A stretch of DNA of 64,000 bases from Nocardioides sp. HDW12B (GTDB lineage Bacteria > Actinomycetota > Actinomycetes > Propionibacteriales > Nocardioidaceae): assembly GCF_011299595.1 (NCBI RefSeq), contig NZ_CP049867.1, positions 4,092,001-4,156,000 on the forward strand, in the 5' to 3' direction. The notes under the pieces were generated by a model. The model was not told where the DNA came from, did no database searches, and saw only the letters and a program-made list of their open reading frames with translations. This document shows, in pieces, positions 1-8,436 of the stretch. Every line of letters begins with the position of its first letter. Positions within the stretch are counted from its first letter, which is position 1. Position numbers and translations under genes: made by a program.

Positions 1-1034
1 GCGGGCGTGATGCCGTCCCGGGCTGAGAGCTCGAGCACCTGCAGGGTCGTGTCGTAGATGCCGCGCACCCTCTTCTCGGCGCGCGCGAAGTCGAAGCCGT
101 CGAGCTCGTCGGCGACCTGCACGAGCCCGCCGGCGTTGACGACGTAGTCCGGGGCGTAGAGCACGCCGCGCGCGGCGAGCACCTCGTCGAGCCCGGGGGC
201 GGCGAGCTGGTTGTTCGCCGCGCCGCAGACGATCTGGGCGCGCAGGTGGGCGGCCACGTCGGCGTCGACGGCGCCGCCGAGTGCGCACGGGGCGTAGACG
301 TCCAGGTCGGCCTCGAGCAGGGCCGTGACGTCGGCGGCGACCTCGACCGATCCGTGGGCGGTCGTGACCGCGCGCACCGCGCCGGGGTCGACGTCGGTGA
401 CGACCACGCGGGCGCCCTCCTCGACGAGGTGGTCGACGAGGTGGCGGCCGACCTTGCCGACCCCGGCGACCCCGACCCGCCGACCGGTCAGCGTCGGCGC
501 GCCCCAGAGGGTCTGGGCGGCGGCGCGCATGCCCTGGAGCACCCCGAAGGCCGTCAGCACCGACGAGTCCCCGGCGCCTCCGCGCTCGACGCTGCGCCCC
601 GTGACGGAGCGGCAGGTCTCGGCGACCACGTCCATGTCGGCGGAGAAGGTGCCGACGTCGCACGCGGTGACGTAGCGCCCGGCCAGCCCCTCGACGAAGC
701 GGCCGTAGGCACGCAGCAGCGCCGGCGTCTTGAGCGTGGCGGGGTCGCCGATGATGACGGCCTTGCCGCCACCGAGCGGGAGTCCGGCCACGGCGGCCTT
801 GAACGTCATGCCCCGCGACAGGTGGAGCACGTCGAGCAGGGCCGAGCGCTCGTCGGCGTACGGCAGGAAGCGGGTCCCCCCGAGGGAGGGTCCCAGGGCC
901 GTCGAGTGGATCGCGACGATCGCACGCAGCCCGGTCGCGGGGTCGGAGCAGAAGACGACCTGCTCGTGGCCCTCGAGGCTGTCGAACACGCCCGACGGTG
1001 CATCGGTGCTGGTGGGAGGCGGTGTGGTCGGCAA
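1..1034 (-). CDS. Leu/Val (branched-chain amino acid) dehydrogenase, 3' end beyond window
   Basis: NAD-dependent oxidative deamination of a branched-chain amino acid to its keto acid. The 344 visible residues cover the Glu/Leu/Phe/Val dehydrogenase fold: the catalytic Lys region ([10 protein letters not shown]) in the N-terminal domain and a Rossmann glycine motif (GVAGVGKVG) in the second. No stop is reached before the window edge, so the C-terminus lies outside. I chose a TTG start at 1034 because GGAGAGAAGG lies about 8 nt upstream; an in-frame GTG at 989 is possible but has no Shine-Dalgarno. Leucine versus valine preference cannot be told from sequence alone. Confidence 0.85.
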   Translation of the reverse strand, partial: MPTTPPPTSTDAPSGVFDSLEGHEQVVFCSDPATGLRAIVAIHSTALGPSLGGTRFLPYADERSALLDVLHLSRGMTFKAAVAGLPLGGGKAVIIGDPATLKTPALLRAYGRFVEGLAGRYVTACDVGTFSADMDVVAETCRSVTGRSVERGGAGDSSVLTAFGVLQGMRAAAQTLWGAPTLTGRRVGVAGVGKVGRHLVDHLVEEGARVVVTDVDPGAVRAVTTAHGSVEVAADVTALLEADLDVYAPCALGGAVDADVAAHLRAQIVCGAANNQLAAPGLDEVLAARGVLYAPDYVVNAGGLVQVADELDGFDFARAEKRVRGIYDTTLQVLELSARDGITP

Positions 1035-1160
1035 GGATGGGCCTTCTCTCCGGTGCCCGGTGAGGTGCCCGCAAGGGTGGCGCGGGGCTCGGTCGGACGG
1101 TTCGTGACGCGGGTGTGCGTTGTCTCACACCTTACGAGGGTCCCGGCCGGAGAGGGGGCG

Positions 1161-1217
1161 TAGGTCCGCCTGAGGAGTGGGTGTTAGGTCCCGACTCAGG
1201 GGCTTTAGGTCCTGACT
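1161..1217. repeat. Three direct TAGGTCC repeats upstream of bldC
   Basis: TAGGTCC occurs at 1161, 1185 and 1206, that is 24 and 21 bp apart. The last two copies extend to TTAGGTCCYGACT. Spacing near two helical turns would put them on one DNA face, as expected for a direct-repeat binding regulator. A regulatory role is inference. Confidence 0.4.
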
Positions 1218-1241
1218 TCCTGTTCGGCGGCTATTCACCCA

Positions 1242-1271
1242 TTGTCGTAGATTTTCTATCTGTCCTAGTAT
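1242..1271 (+). promoter_or_regulatory. Putative bldC promoter
   Basis: TTGTCG at 1242-1247 and TAGTAT at 1266-1271 are separated by 18 bp. Each matches the primary sigma consensus at four of six positions, and they lie in the only AT-rich part of the region, about 75 bp before the bldC start. Confidence 0.4.
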
Positions 1272-1346
1272 TGCGCTACGCACGACGAGTGGCGGCATGA
1301 GGGAGCCGCGGCTGAGTCGAGCGTCTTACGAAGGGAGGGTGGCCCG

Positions 1347-1562
1347 ATGAACACACGAGCCCCCGAGTCAGAGGCCCTGTTGACACCTGCCGAGGTGGCT
1401 TCGATGTTCCGCGTGGACCCGAAGACGGTCACGCGTTGGGCCAAGGCCGGCAAGCTGAGCTCCATCCGCACCCTGGGCGGCCACCGCCGCTACCGGGAGT
1501 CGGAGGTCCGCGAGCTGCTGAGCGGCATGCTCCCGCAGCAGCGTCAGGGCGACAGCGACTGA
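1347..1562 (+). CDS. bldC: BldC-family MerR-like DNA-binding protein
   Basis: Small transcription factor of 71 residues consisting of a single winged helix-turn-helix (LLTPAEVASMFRVDPKTV, then TLGGHRRY) with no effector or dimerisation domain. This is characteristic of BldC, which in Streptomyces controls the timing of development and binds direct repeats cooperatively. Length matches the family. GAAGGGAGGG lies just upstream of the ATG. The gene is monocistronic, with its own promoter candidate and a strong terminator. In a non-sporulating relative its targets are unknown. Confidence 0.93.
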   Translation: MNTRAPESEALLTPAEVASMFRVDPKTVTRWAKAGKLSSIRTLGGHRRYRESEVRELLSGMLPQQRQGDSD

Positions 1563-1613
1563 CGCCGACCGCGTCAGCACGACCGCTCGACCACGCACGA
1601 CACGAACATCCAC

Positions 1614-1642
1614 CGAGGCGACGGGTCCGGCCCGTCGCCTCG
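1614..1642 (+). terminator. Rho-independent terminator of bldC
   Basis: A perfect 12-bp stem (CGAGGCGACGGG with its complement) closes a 5-nt loop. It is followed within five bases by TTTT, a classical intrinsic terminator and rare in such GC-rich DNA. Confidence 0.85.
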
Positions 1643-1666
1643 CTGCGTTTTCCTGCGGGCGATCGC

Positions 1667-4420
1667 TCAGCGCAGCCGGTCGAGGTACGCCGCGGCCCGG
1701 CGCGCGTCCGCCCGCCGCGACTCCCACGTGAGCGCCACCGCCACCAGCACGCCGCCGGCCGCCGCCAGCAGGGCCCACCGCGGCACGGCCGCGTCGACGT
1801 ACGGCGCACTCTGCTGCACCGCGACGACCACGCCCACCGCCGCGCCGAGCACCAGCGGCGCGCTCCAGCGCAGGACGGTCCCGCCGAGCACCAGCGCCAG
1901 GCACGCCGTCCCCAGCAGCAGCACCCGCAGGTCGGGGGTGTCCTCGGCCAGCGCCCACAGCAGCGACGGCACCAGGGCGAGGAGCAGACCGGGGCCCAGG
2001 GCGAGACGGGTCGACAGCTCCGGGCGGCGGCGCAGCTGCCACCACCCGACGACGAGCAGCGCGACCGCCGAGGGCAGCGTGTAGGGCTCCGGCTCGGAGA
2101 CGCCGAGGTCGCCCAGCCGCAGCCAGGTGGCGCCCGCCAGCAGGAGACCTCCGAGGGCTGCGACCGGACGCCGGTCCGGGCGCAGCAGGGACAGCGCGAC
2201 GACGAGGACGCCGAGCACGGTGAGGTGGACCGCGGCCCAGGTGGCCGGCCGGTCCGCCGCCGCCACCCCGAGCAGCAGCAGCGGTACCACCGCGACGACG
2301 GCGGCCAGCTCGACCGCGAGTCGGGGCAGCCCGTCGCGGCGGAGGAGGCCGGTCAGCGGCCCCAGCACGGCCAGCAGCCCGGTCAGCCCCGTCGCTGTCA
2401 GCGCGGTCTCCGGCTCCGGCAGCTCGAGGATCGCGCCCGCGGTCCACACCAGCCCGGCCAGCGTGGCCACGACGACCGCGCCGGAGGCCGCGGACACCGG
2501 CGCGCGCGTGGAGCGGTGGTGGGCCACCCCGCCGACGACCAGCGTCACCAGCAGGGTGGCCGCGGTGAGCGTCTCGCCGTACCAGGACAGGGGCTGGGCC
2601 GCGGCCAGCAGCGTGGCCGCGGCCAGCGGGCCGGCGTGCGCCCCGACCCGGGAGCCCGGCAGGCGCGGCGCCACGGCGGCCGTCGCGACGGCCGCGCCGA
2701 GCAGGAGGGCCAGCACGCTCCAGACGGGCACCGGGTAGCCCAGGGCGGCGAGGGGGGCCGACGCCACGGTGGGACCGGCGACGAGTGCGGCGGCACGACG
2801 AGGTCGGAGGGGGCGCAGCGTCGGCGGTCCTGACGACGGTCCGGCGGTCGCGGGGGGTGCGGGCGGCGCGGTGCCGGTCACGCGTGCGCGGGTGCGCTCG
2901 ACCAGGACATCGAGGACGCCGACGGCCTCGAGCGTGAGCGTCACCGCGGCCAGCGTCGCGACCGCGAGGGGGAGCAGCCAGGGCTGCGCGAGCCCGGCGA
3001 AGGGCGGGAGCTCCTCGACCGGTCCGCCGGTGGAGCCGGACCAGCTCCGCGCGGCGGTGAGCGCGTAGGCCTCCAGCCCGTTCACCACCCACCCCGCGCC
3101 GTGGAGCGCGAGCGTGACCGACCCCAGGGCCAGCAGGCCGGCGGTGGCACCGGCCCAGGCCGGGGCGACCCGCACCAGCCCGACGAGGGCCGCCGCGGTC
3201 AGCAGCGTCACGCCCACGGCGACGGCGGTGACGCTGCCCACCCCGTTGTCGAGGGCGGGCAGCACGACGACCGCCGCCAGCGCGACGGACGTCGCGGAGG
3301 CGGCGGTGGCGCGCAGGCGCTGCGGCACCGCCGGAGGTACGGCGACCAGCGCCGCGAGCGCAGCCGTGATGACGAGGCCGACGACACCGCCCTCGGCCCA
3401 CATCGAGGTCAGGGTGGTCTCACCGTCCTGGGCGGCCTCCCCCGCAGCTGCGGTCAGCAGGACCAGCCAGCCGAAGCTCGTGACCGAGGCGAGCCCGGAA
3501 GCGGCGCTGGTCACGCCCAGGGCGAGCGCCAGCACGGTCACGCCGCCGAGCAGCAGCAGCACGAGCGCAGCCGGCAGCACCGGGTCGCCGGCGCCGAGCT
3601 GCTGGCTCGCGAACACGGCGACGAGCGCCGCCACGGTGGCGACGGTCTCGCCCCCGGTGAAGGGGCCCGCCGGCGTGCGACGCGAGCCCCAGGAGCTCAC
3701 GACACCGACCGCCGCGAGCAGGGCTCCGGCGCCGGTCGCGAAGGCGGCGTCCGACGGGTCGCCCAGCCAGCCGGCCTGCTCGGCGCCCAGCAGGTCGAGC
3801 GCGAGGAGCCCGATGCTCACCAGGCCGAGGGCCTCTACGGCCCCGCGGAACCCCCGGCGAGCCGACCATGCCGTCAGCGCTGACATCAGCAGGGTGACGC
3901 CGACCAGGACGGCGGTCCGGCCCCCGACCCCGAGCGAGGACCAGGTCACGGCGAGGAAGACGCCGCCCGCTGCGAGCAGGCAGACCGCTCCCAGTGCGAG
4001 CAGGATCTTGGGCACCGTGCTCGCCTGCATCCCGGGTCCGGCGCTCGGTGCACTGCGCGGTCCGCCTGCCGGTCCGCCTGCCGGACCGGCGTGGCGTCCG
4101 CTGCCGAAGGGCGGGTAGGCGGAGGCGCCGGGTCCCGCCGGGGCGGTCCCTGCCGGAGGCCCGGTCGGGGTGCCGCTCGAGGTGCCGGTCATGGCTCCGG
4201 TCATGGCCCCGGGGCCGGAGGGGGCATCGGCTCCCGGTGCCGGGGTCGCGCTGCGTTCCTGCATGCGCGCCAACAGGCCGTCGGCCGTGCTGAGGACCCG
4301 GAACAGCTCGGCGGCCAGGTCGTCGGAGAGGTCGAGGCGGCAGGCCGGGCAGCGGCGGGCGCCGGTGGGCAACGGCGTGCGGCACCCGGGACAGGAGAGC
4401 GGATCGGCGTACCGCGGCAT
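1667..4420 (-). CDS. Large multi-pass membrane protein with N-terminal zinc ribbon (SCO7613-like)
   Basis: 917-residue protein of unknown function. It opens with a zinc ribbon (CPGC about residues 9-12 and CPAC about 28-31), followed by a Pro/Gly/Ala-rich linker with many MTG/GPPAG-type repeats. From about residue 155 to the end lie more than twenty hydrophobic Leu/Ala/Val segments typical of polytopic membrane proteins. I recall actinobacterial proteins annotated as SCO7613 C-terminal domain membrane proteins with this layout. The ATG at 4420 is used because the preceding in-frame sequence runs into the tRNA-Phe gene. Hydrophobic repeats with no catalytic motif suggest a sensor or envelope role, but that is a guess. 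Confidence 0.75.
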   Translation of the reverse strand: MPRYADPLSCPGCRTPLPTGARRCPACRLDLSDDLAAELFRVLSTADGLLARMQERSATPAPGADAPSGPGAMTGAMTGTSSGTPTGPPAGTAPAGPGASAYPPFGSGRHAGPAGGPAGGPRSAPSAGPGMQASTVPKILLALGAVCLLAAGGVFLAVTWSSLGVGGRTAVLVGVTLLMSALTAWSARRGFRGAVEALGLVSIGLLALDLLGAEQAGWLGDPSDAAFATGAGALLAAVGVVSSWGSRRTPAGPFTGGETVATVAALVAVFASQQLGAGDPVLPAALVLLLLGGVTVLALALGVTSAASGLASVTSFGWLVLLTAAAGEAAQDGETTLTSMWAEGGVVGLVITAALAALVAVPPAVPQRLRATAASATSVALAAVVVLPALDNGVGSVTAVAVGVTLLTAAALVGLVRVAPAWAGATAGLLALGSVTLALHGAGWVVNGLEAYALTAARSWSGSTGGPVEELPPFAGLAQPWLLPLAVATLAAVTLTLEAVGVLDVLVERTRARVTGTAPPAPPATAGPSSGPPTLRPLRPRRAAALVAGPTVASAPLAALGYPVPVWSVLALLLGAAVATAAVAPRLPGSRVGAHAGPLAAATLLAAAQPLSWYGETLTAATLLVTLVVGGVAHHRSTRAPVSAASGAVVVATLAGLVWTAGAILELPEPETALTATGLTGLLAVLGPLTGLLRRDGLPRLAVELAAVVAVVPLLLLGVAAADRPATWAAVHLTVLGVLVVALSLLRPDRRPVAALGGLLLAGATWLRLGDLGVSEPEPYTLPSAVALLVVGWWQLRRRPELSTRLALGPGLLLALVPSLLWALAEDTPDLRVLLLGTACLALVLGGTVLRWSAPLVLGAAVGVVVAVQQSAPYVDAAVPRWALLAAAGGVLVAVALTWESRRADARRAAAYLDRLR

Positions 4421-4474
4421 GCGTCCATTGACCCACACCCGGGGCCTCGGGTGGGGGAGACGCCCGGGAAGCGA

Positions 4475-4507
4475 CGAAGCCGCAGGTCCGAGGGACCTGC
4501 GGCTTCG
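4475..4507 (-). terminator. Hairpin downstream of tRNA-Phe
   Basis: A perfect 15-bp stem (CGAAGCCGCAGGTCC and its complement) with a 3-nt loop begins ten bases past the tRNA 3' end. There is no U tract on the minus strand, but position and stability fit a tRNA terminator. Confidence 0.7.
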
Positions 4508-4516
4508 CCGTGGACG

Positions 4517-4590
4517 TGGCCAGGGGCGGGGTCGAACCGCCGACCTACCGATTTTCAGTCGGTCGCTCGTACCAACTGAGCTACCTGGCC
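4517..4590 (-). tRNA. tRNA-Phe (GAA)
   Basis: Cloverleaf with 7-bp acceptor stem GGCCAGG/CCTGGCC, anticodon loop CTGAAAA giving anticodon GAA, and T-loop GGTTCGACC. CCA is not encoded. A -10-like TAGCAT on the minus strand lies at 4603-4608, a short distance upstream. Confidence 0.95.
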
Positions 4591-4658
4591 GGGCCGTGGA
4601 GGATGCTACCCGACGGCCCGGGTCCACTTCGAATCAGGACCGGTGGCGGCCCCGGGGC

Positions 4659-5252
4659 TCAGGCGACGCGCACGGCCTCGTCGTACGACAGGCGGGGCAG
4701 CCGGTCCTGCCAGGCGTTCTCGCCCGCGTGACCGATGTTCACCACGAGCATCGAGCGCCACGAGGTGTCCGCGAGGAACTCGGCGTCGACCCCGGCGGCG
4801 TCGAAGCCGCCCATGGGGCCGGCGGCCAGGCCGGCGGCGCGCACCCCGAGGAGGAAGTAGCCGATCTGCAGCGAGGCGTTGAAGCGGGCGGCCTGCTCGC
4901 GTCCCGAGTCGTCGGCGAACATGTCGCGGGCGCCCGGGAAGTGCGGGAAGGTGCGCGGCAGGTGGTCGTGGAAGTCGGTGTCGGCGGCGAGCACCGCGAC
5001 CAGGGGAGCCGACTCGGTCTTGTCGCGGTTGCCGTCGGCCATGTGCTTGAGCAGCCGCTCGCGCGCGTCCTGGCGCACCAGCAGCACTCGCAGGGGCTGG
5101 GTGTTGAGCGCGGTGGGGGCGTACTTCACGAGGTCGTAGATCGCGGCGACCTGGGCGTCGGAGACGGGCTCGTCGGTGAAGCGGTTGGCGGTGCGGGCCT
5201 CGGTGAAGAGCAGGCGCTGCGCCTCGGGGGAGAGGGTGAGGGTGTCGGTCAT
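4659..5252 (-). CDS. Malonic semialdehyde reductase / RutE-HadB family nitroreductase
   Basis: FMN-dependent NAD(P)H oxidoreductase of the nitroreductase superfamily, 197 residues. This matches the approximately 196 of RutE, which reduces malonic semialdehyde to 3-hydroxypropionate in pyrimidine breakdown. Visible family features are the N-terminal ARTANRFTDEPV, the FMN-contact segment KYAPTALNTQPLRV and the late GPMGGFD motif. The ATG at 5252 gives the standard N-terminus; longer ORF extensions are not typical. No other pyrimidine catabolic genes are nearby, so it may act on another aldehyde or a quinone or nitro compound. Confidence 0.8.
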   Translation of the reverse strand: MTDTLTLSPEAQRLLFTEARTANRFTDEPVSDAQVAAIYDLVKYAPTALNTQPLRVLLVRQDARERLLKHMADGNRDKTESAPLVAVLAADTDFHDHLPRTFPHFPGARDMFADDSGREQAARFNASLQIGYFLLGVRAAGLAAGPMGGFDAAGVDAEFLADTSWRSMLVVNIGHAGENAWQDRLPRLSYDEAVRVA

Positions 5253-5329
5253 GCCTGTCCGAACAAGACTTGAAGGTTCAACATTCCGCGTCGACGGGCG
5301 CGCGCGTGTGAGGTGGCCCACCACGCACG

Positions 5330-5361
5330 AACGCTCCGGACGCGGTGGCGTCCGGAGCGTT
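5330..5361 (-). terminator. Hairpin downstream of tRNA-Asp
   Basis: A 14-bp perfect stem (AACGCTCCGGACGC and its complement) with a short GGTG loop sits a few bases after the tRNA-Asp CCA end on the minus strand. It lacks a long U run. Confidence 0.65.
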
Positions 5362-5365
5362 TCTG

Positions 5366-5442
5366 TGGCGACCCCGACGGGACTCGAACCCGCGGCCTCC
5401 GCCGTGACAGGGCGGCGCGCTAACCAACTGCGCTACGGGGCC
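5366..5442 (-). tRNA. tRNA-Asp (GTC), CCA encoded
   Basis: Acceptor stem GGCCCCG/CGGGGTC with one G-U pair, anticodon loop CTGTCAC giving GTC, T-loop GGTTCGAGT, discriminator G and a genomically encoded CCA at 5366-5368. Confidence 0.95.
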
Positions 5443-5773
5443 TCGTGGTGCGGCTGCAACGGCCAGAGGCCGTGCGTTGCCAGCGGAGGGAACTCTAACA
5501 GGAGACGGGCGCTGGTCCGAATCGGCCCGTCCCGACCAGCGAGAGCTCCGCACGCGACGCGGCCGGCGCCGCCGCGGTGGTCGGTCCCGTGCTCGGAGAT
5601 GGCGGGGAATCGGCTGATCTGGGCCGGGTCGGGTCGGAGGTCGCGAACCCGCTGGTCACGACGAGTCATTTCCGGAACGGGACTGTCGCGGTGGTGACAG
5701 GGCACGCCTTTCGCCGAACCATGGCAGTAAGCGCGGGGCCTCCCGGTGCCGCACCGACCGAGGGAGCGTCACC
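5443..5773. other. Intergenic region between tRNA-Asp and the small secreted protein gene
   Basis: No gene is supported in these 331 bases; the open frames have no ribosome binding site or family resemblance. TAGAGT read on the minus strand (5492-5497) is a plausible -10 element for tRNA-Asp. The part before 5774 must carry the promoter for the downstream secreted protein, but I cannot place its hexamers. Confidence 0.5.
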
Positions 5774-6166
5774 ATGCGCAACAACCACCGTGCAGCGATC
5801 GTCGCCACAGCCATCGGCTCCGTGCTCGCCCTCAGCGCAGGCTCCGCGTTCGCCCATCAGTGCGTCAACGTGAACAAGCGGCCCGGTGCCGGCGCGCAGG
5901 TCCTCATCGACGTGAACACCGAGGCGGTCACCTTCCTCACCGAAGGGGCGGCCCGGAGGTTCGCGAGCGGTGTCGCCACGGAGGAGACGTTCCGCGGGCT
6001 GATCGGGCTCGACTTCGACTCCGACGGTAAGGCCGACCTGACGACGTACATCGTGGGCAAGGCCGGGGAGATCCCGGTGCGTGCCCAGCAGGCAGGGGCC
6101 GCGTGCCACGGGATCGTCAACATCGAGGCCTACTTCGGCTGCGTGAGCGGCGAGCTGGCCGGCTGA
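5774..6166 (+). CDS. Small secreted protein of unknown function
   Basis: 130-residue protein with a clear Sec signal peptide: a charged start (MRNNHR), a hydrophobic core to about residue 25, and a predicted cleavage after GSAFA. The mature part is about 103 residues with three cysteines and one short stretch rich in acidic residues (DFDSDGKADL) that resembles an EF-hand-like calcium loop. I do not recognise the family. The start is an ATG preceded by AGGGAGCG. It stands alone between two tRNA genes. Confidence 0.6.
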   Translation: MRNNHRAAIVATAIGSVLALSAGSAFAHQCVNVNKRPGAGAQVLIDVNTEAVTFLTEGAARRFASGVATEETFRGLIGLDFDSDGKADLTTYIVGKAGEIPVRAQQAGAACHGIVNIEAYFGCVSGELAG

Positions 6167-6200
6167 CGCGCTGCGCGGCGCCGTTCTCCCGCTGGTGCTG

Positions 6201-6273
6201 CACCCCCAACGGGATTCGAACCCGTGCTACCGCCGTGAAAGGGCGGGGTCCTGGGCCGCTAGACGATGGGGGC
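6201..6273 (-). tRNA. tRNA-Glu (TTC)
   Basis: Acceptor GCCCCCA paired with TGGGGGT, anticodon loop CTTTCAC giving TTC, T-loop GGTTCGAAT. CCA is not encoded. Confidence 0.95.
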
Positions 6274-6357
6274 CCGTCGCCGGGCGTCCGGGCGGAGCCG
6301 GTCGTCGACGACCGGATCATGGTAGGGCATCGCACGGGTCGGGGACCGGGGTGGACC

Positions 6358-6813
6358 TCAGCTGCCGGGCTCCAGGTGCACCGCGCCCGGACCGTCGGTG
6401 GCCAGCTCGTCCCCGGGGTTCGACAGCGCGCAGCGGCGCAGGCTCAGGCACCCGCAGCCGATGCAGGAGTCCAGCCGGTCGCGGAGCCGCTCGAGCCGGT
6501 CGATCTGCTCCTCGACGCGGCCCTGCCAGTGCCGCGAGAGCCGCTGCCAGTCGCGCTTGGTGGGCGTCCGCTCCGCGGGGAGGGTCGCCAGCGCGTCGGC
6601 GATCTCGTCGAGGGAGAGGCCGACGCGCTGCGCGGCTCGGATGAAGCCGAGGCGGCGCAGGGTCGAGCGGGGGTAGCGACGTTGGTTGCCGGCGGACCGC
6701 GTCGCGGTCAGCAGCCCTCGCGCCTCGTAGTAACGGATCGCGGAGGGGGCGGTGCCGGAGCGCTCGGCCAGCTGGCCGATGCTCCAGAGATCCCGTGCGT
6801 CGACGCTTGACAT
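6358..6813 (-). CDS. soxR: SoxR redox-sensing MerR-family activator
   Basis: 151-residue homodimeric regulator whose [2Fe-2S] cluster senses redox-active compounds. The N-terminal MerR helix-turn-helix (SIGQLAERSGTAPSAIRYYE, residues 11-30) is followed by a dimerisation helix. The cluster motif CIGCGCLSLRRC has cysteines at 117, 120, 122 and 128, the exact C-x2-C-x-C-x5-C spacing of SoxR. The ATG at 6813 gives the usual length; upstream in-frame codons run through the operator. It is divergent from a split transketolase across only about 22-31 bp, so SoxR probably controls that operon. Confidence 0.93.
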   Translation of the reverse strand: MSSVDARDLWSIGQLAERSGTAPSAIRYYEARGLLTATRSAGNQRRYPRSTLRRLGFIRAAQRVGLSLDEIADALATLPAERTPTKRDWQRLSRHWQGRVEEQIDRLERLRDRLDSCIGCGCLSLRRCALSNPGDELATDGPGAVHLEPGS

Positions 6814-6835
6814 GAAGTTGACTTTAACTTGTTGC
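6814..6835. promoter_or_regulatory. SoxR operator between soxR and the transketolase genes
   Basis: The dyad AAGTT-GACTTT-AACTT fills most of the gap between the two start codons and resembles the SoxR box core (CAAGTTAACTTG). TTGACT inside it would serve as a -35 toward the transketolase genes. Both genes would then have very short or no 5' leaders. Confidence 0.65.
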
Positions 6836-6844
6836 ATGGTCGCC

Positions 6845-7540
6845 ATGACCACGACTGCCACTGCGCCCACTCGCCTCGGGTACGACGACCTCCCTCGGCT
6901 GATCTCCCTGATGACGGGCGACGAGAAGCATGACGCCGCCGCCACCTCCACCCTCGACGTCCTGTGGGTGCTCTACGACCAGGTGCTGCGCGTCGACCCC
7001 GACCACCCGGACGATCCCGGGCGGGACCGCTTCCTGCTGTCCAAGGGGCACGGCCCGATGGCCTACTACGCCACCCTCGTGGCGCAGGGCTTCTTCCCCG
7101 AGAGCTGGCTCGCGGACTGGGCCTCCTTCGACTCGCGGCTGGGGCACCACCCCGACCGGGTCCTCGTGCCCGGTGTCGAGATCGGGTCGGGCTCCCTCGG
7201 GCACGGGCTGCCCCTGGCCCTGGGCGTCACGCTCGGCCTCCGGGCGGGCGGCAACCCGGCCCGCGTGGTGGTGCTCGTCGGTGACGCCGAGCTCGACGAG
7301 GGCAGCAACGCCGAGGCGCTCGCGGTGGCGGCCGCCCTCGGCACGGAGAACCTCACGGTCGTGGTGGTCGACAACGGCTCGGCCAGCTACGGCGTACCGG
7401 GGCGGATCGCGGAGCGCTTCGCCACCGAGGGCTGGGCCGTCACCACGGTCGACGGCCGGGACCACCGGGCGCTGGCCCCGGCGCTGTCCGCCCGCTCGGC
7501 GGCTCGGCCGTCCGCGGTCGTCGCGGAGGTCCGGTCGTGA
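6845..7540 (+). CDS. Transketolase N-terminal subunit (thiamine diphosphate binding)
   Basis: 231-residue first half of a split transketolase, carrying the thiamine-diphosphate pyrimidine/pyrophosphate domain. Visible are SKGHG, GSLGHGLPLALG, and the Mg/TPP motif starting GDAELDEGSN and ending VVDNG. An in-frame ATG three codons upstream (6836) is equally possible; neither start has a normal Shine-Dalgarno because the SoxR operator abuts it. The stop overlaps the next gene's start (GTGA), implying translational coupling. Split transketolases occur in many bacteria and archaea; the substrates here are not predictable. Confidence 0.85.
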   Translation: MTTTATAPTRLGYDDLPRLISLMTGDEKHDAAATSTLDVLWVLYDQVLRVDPDHPDDPGRDRFLLSKGHGPMAYYATLVAQGFFPESWLADWASFDSRLGHHPDRVLVPGVEIGSGSLGHGLPLALGVTLGLRAGGNPARVVVLVGDAELDEGSNAEALAVAAALGTENLTVVVVDNGSASYGVPGRIAERFATEGWAVTTVDGRDHRALAPALSARSAARPSAVVAEVRS

Positions 7541-8436
7541 CCGCGCCGTCCCCGCGCCGGCAGTTCGCCGCCACCACGACCGCGCTGCTCGACGAGCGCC
7601 CCGACCTGGCGCTCGTGTGGGCCGAGATCTCCGGGCAGTACTTCGGCGACGCGGTCCGGCGTCACCCGGAGCGGGTGGTCAACGTCGGCATCCGCGAGCA
7701 GCTGCTGGTCGACGTCGGCGCCGGGATGGCGCTCGCCGGGATGCGCCCCGTCGTCCACACCATCGGATCCTTCCTCGTCGAGCGCGCCTTCGAGCAGGTC
7801 AAGCTCGGCTTCGCCCACCAGGCCGTGGGCGGCGTCCTCGTCGGCAGCGGCGGCTCCTTCGACGTCGCCGCCGGGGGGCGGACCCACCAGAGCCCCGGCG
7901 ACGTCGCGCTGCTCGACACCGTGCCGGGCATGCACGTCCACGCACCCGGCACCGCGGCCGAGACCGACGACGTCCTGCGCCGCGTGGTCACCGGCGCCGG
8001 CCTGCACTACGTGCGGGTGGTCGAGCAGGTCAACGACGCCGCCTTCCCCGCCGACGGCCACCTGCACGTCGTACGTCGCGGGGCGGGCGCGACCGTGGTG
8101 GCCCTCGGACCCGTGCTCGACGCGGTGCTGGCCGCTACCGCCGACCGCGACGTGAGCGTGCTCTACTCCGCCACGGTCCGGCCCCTCGACGTCACCACGC
8201 TGGTCTCCGTCGCGGGAGCGCAGCCGGTGCCGGAGGTCGTGCTGGTCGAGCCGTGGTACGCCGGCACGTCGGCCCGGGTGGTCGCCGACGCGCTGCGCGA
8301 CCGCCCGTCGCGGCTGCTCGCCCTCGGCGTCCGGCGCGAGGAGGTGCGTCGCTACGGCACCCCGGCCGAGCACGTCGCGGCCCACGGCCTCGACGCCCCG
8401 GGGCTGCGTGCCTCCCTCGACGCGTTCCTCGGGTGA
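7537..8436 (+). CDS. Transketolase C-terminal subunit
   Basis: 299-residue partner of the preceding subunit. It carries the pyrimidine-binding domain (FVNVGIREQ-like NVGIREQLLVDVGAGMA, with the conserved catalytic Glu) and the C-terminal transketolase domain. It starts with GTG in a four-base overlap with the stop of the first half. Together the two chains should form one active transketolase or a DXS-like enzyme transferring two-carbon units. Control by the adjacent SoxR box is unusual. Confidence 0.85.
   Translation: MTAPSPRRQFAATTTALLDERPDLALVWAEISGQYFGDAVRRHPERVVNVGIREQLLVDVGAGMALAGMRPVVHTIGSFLVERAFEQVKLGFAHQAVGGVLVGSGGSFDVAAGGRTHQSPGDVALLDTVPGMHVHAPGTAAETDDVLRRVVTGAGLHYVRVVEQVNDAAFPADGHLHVVRRGAGATVVALGPVLDAVLAATADRDVSVLYSATVRPLDVTTLVSVAGAQPVPEVVLVEPWYAGTSARVVADALRDRPSRLLALGVRREEVRRYGTPAEHVAAHGLDAPGLRASLDAFLG

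Larger units (their letters stand above)
1035..1346. other. Divergent intergenic region between the dehydrogenase and bldC
   Basis: I see no coding potential in these 312 bases. They hold three direct copies of TAGGTCC (1161, 1185 and 1206) and, nearer bldC, an AT-richer patch with a promoter-like pair of hexamers. An ORF running through it is not supported by codon pattern or a ribosome binding site. Confidence 0.6.

Noticed and set aside
1368-3401. Minus-strand frame of 677 codons and the plus-strand frame at 1436-2833
   Set aside because: Both are Arg/Ala/Gly-rich shadows of the large membrane protein gene at 1667-4420 and of bldC.
4517-6273. Genomic island inserted at the tRNA genes
   Set aside because: No integrase, no duplicated tRNA 3' end and no shift in base composition were seen around tRNA-Phe, -Asp or -Glu.
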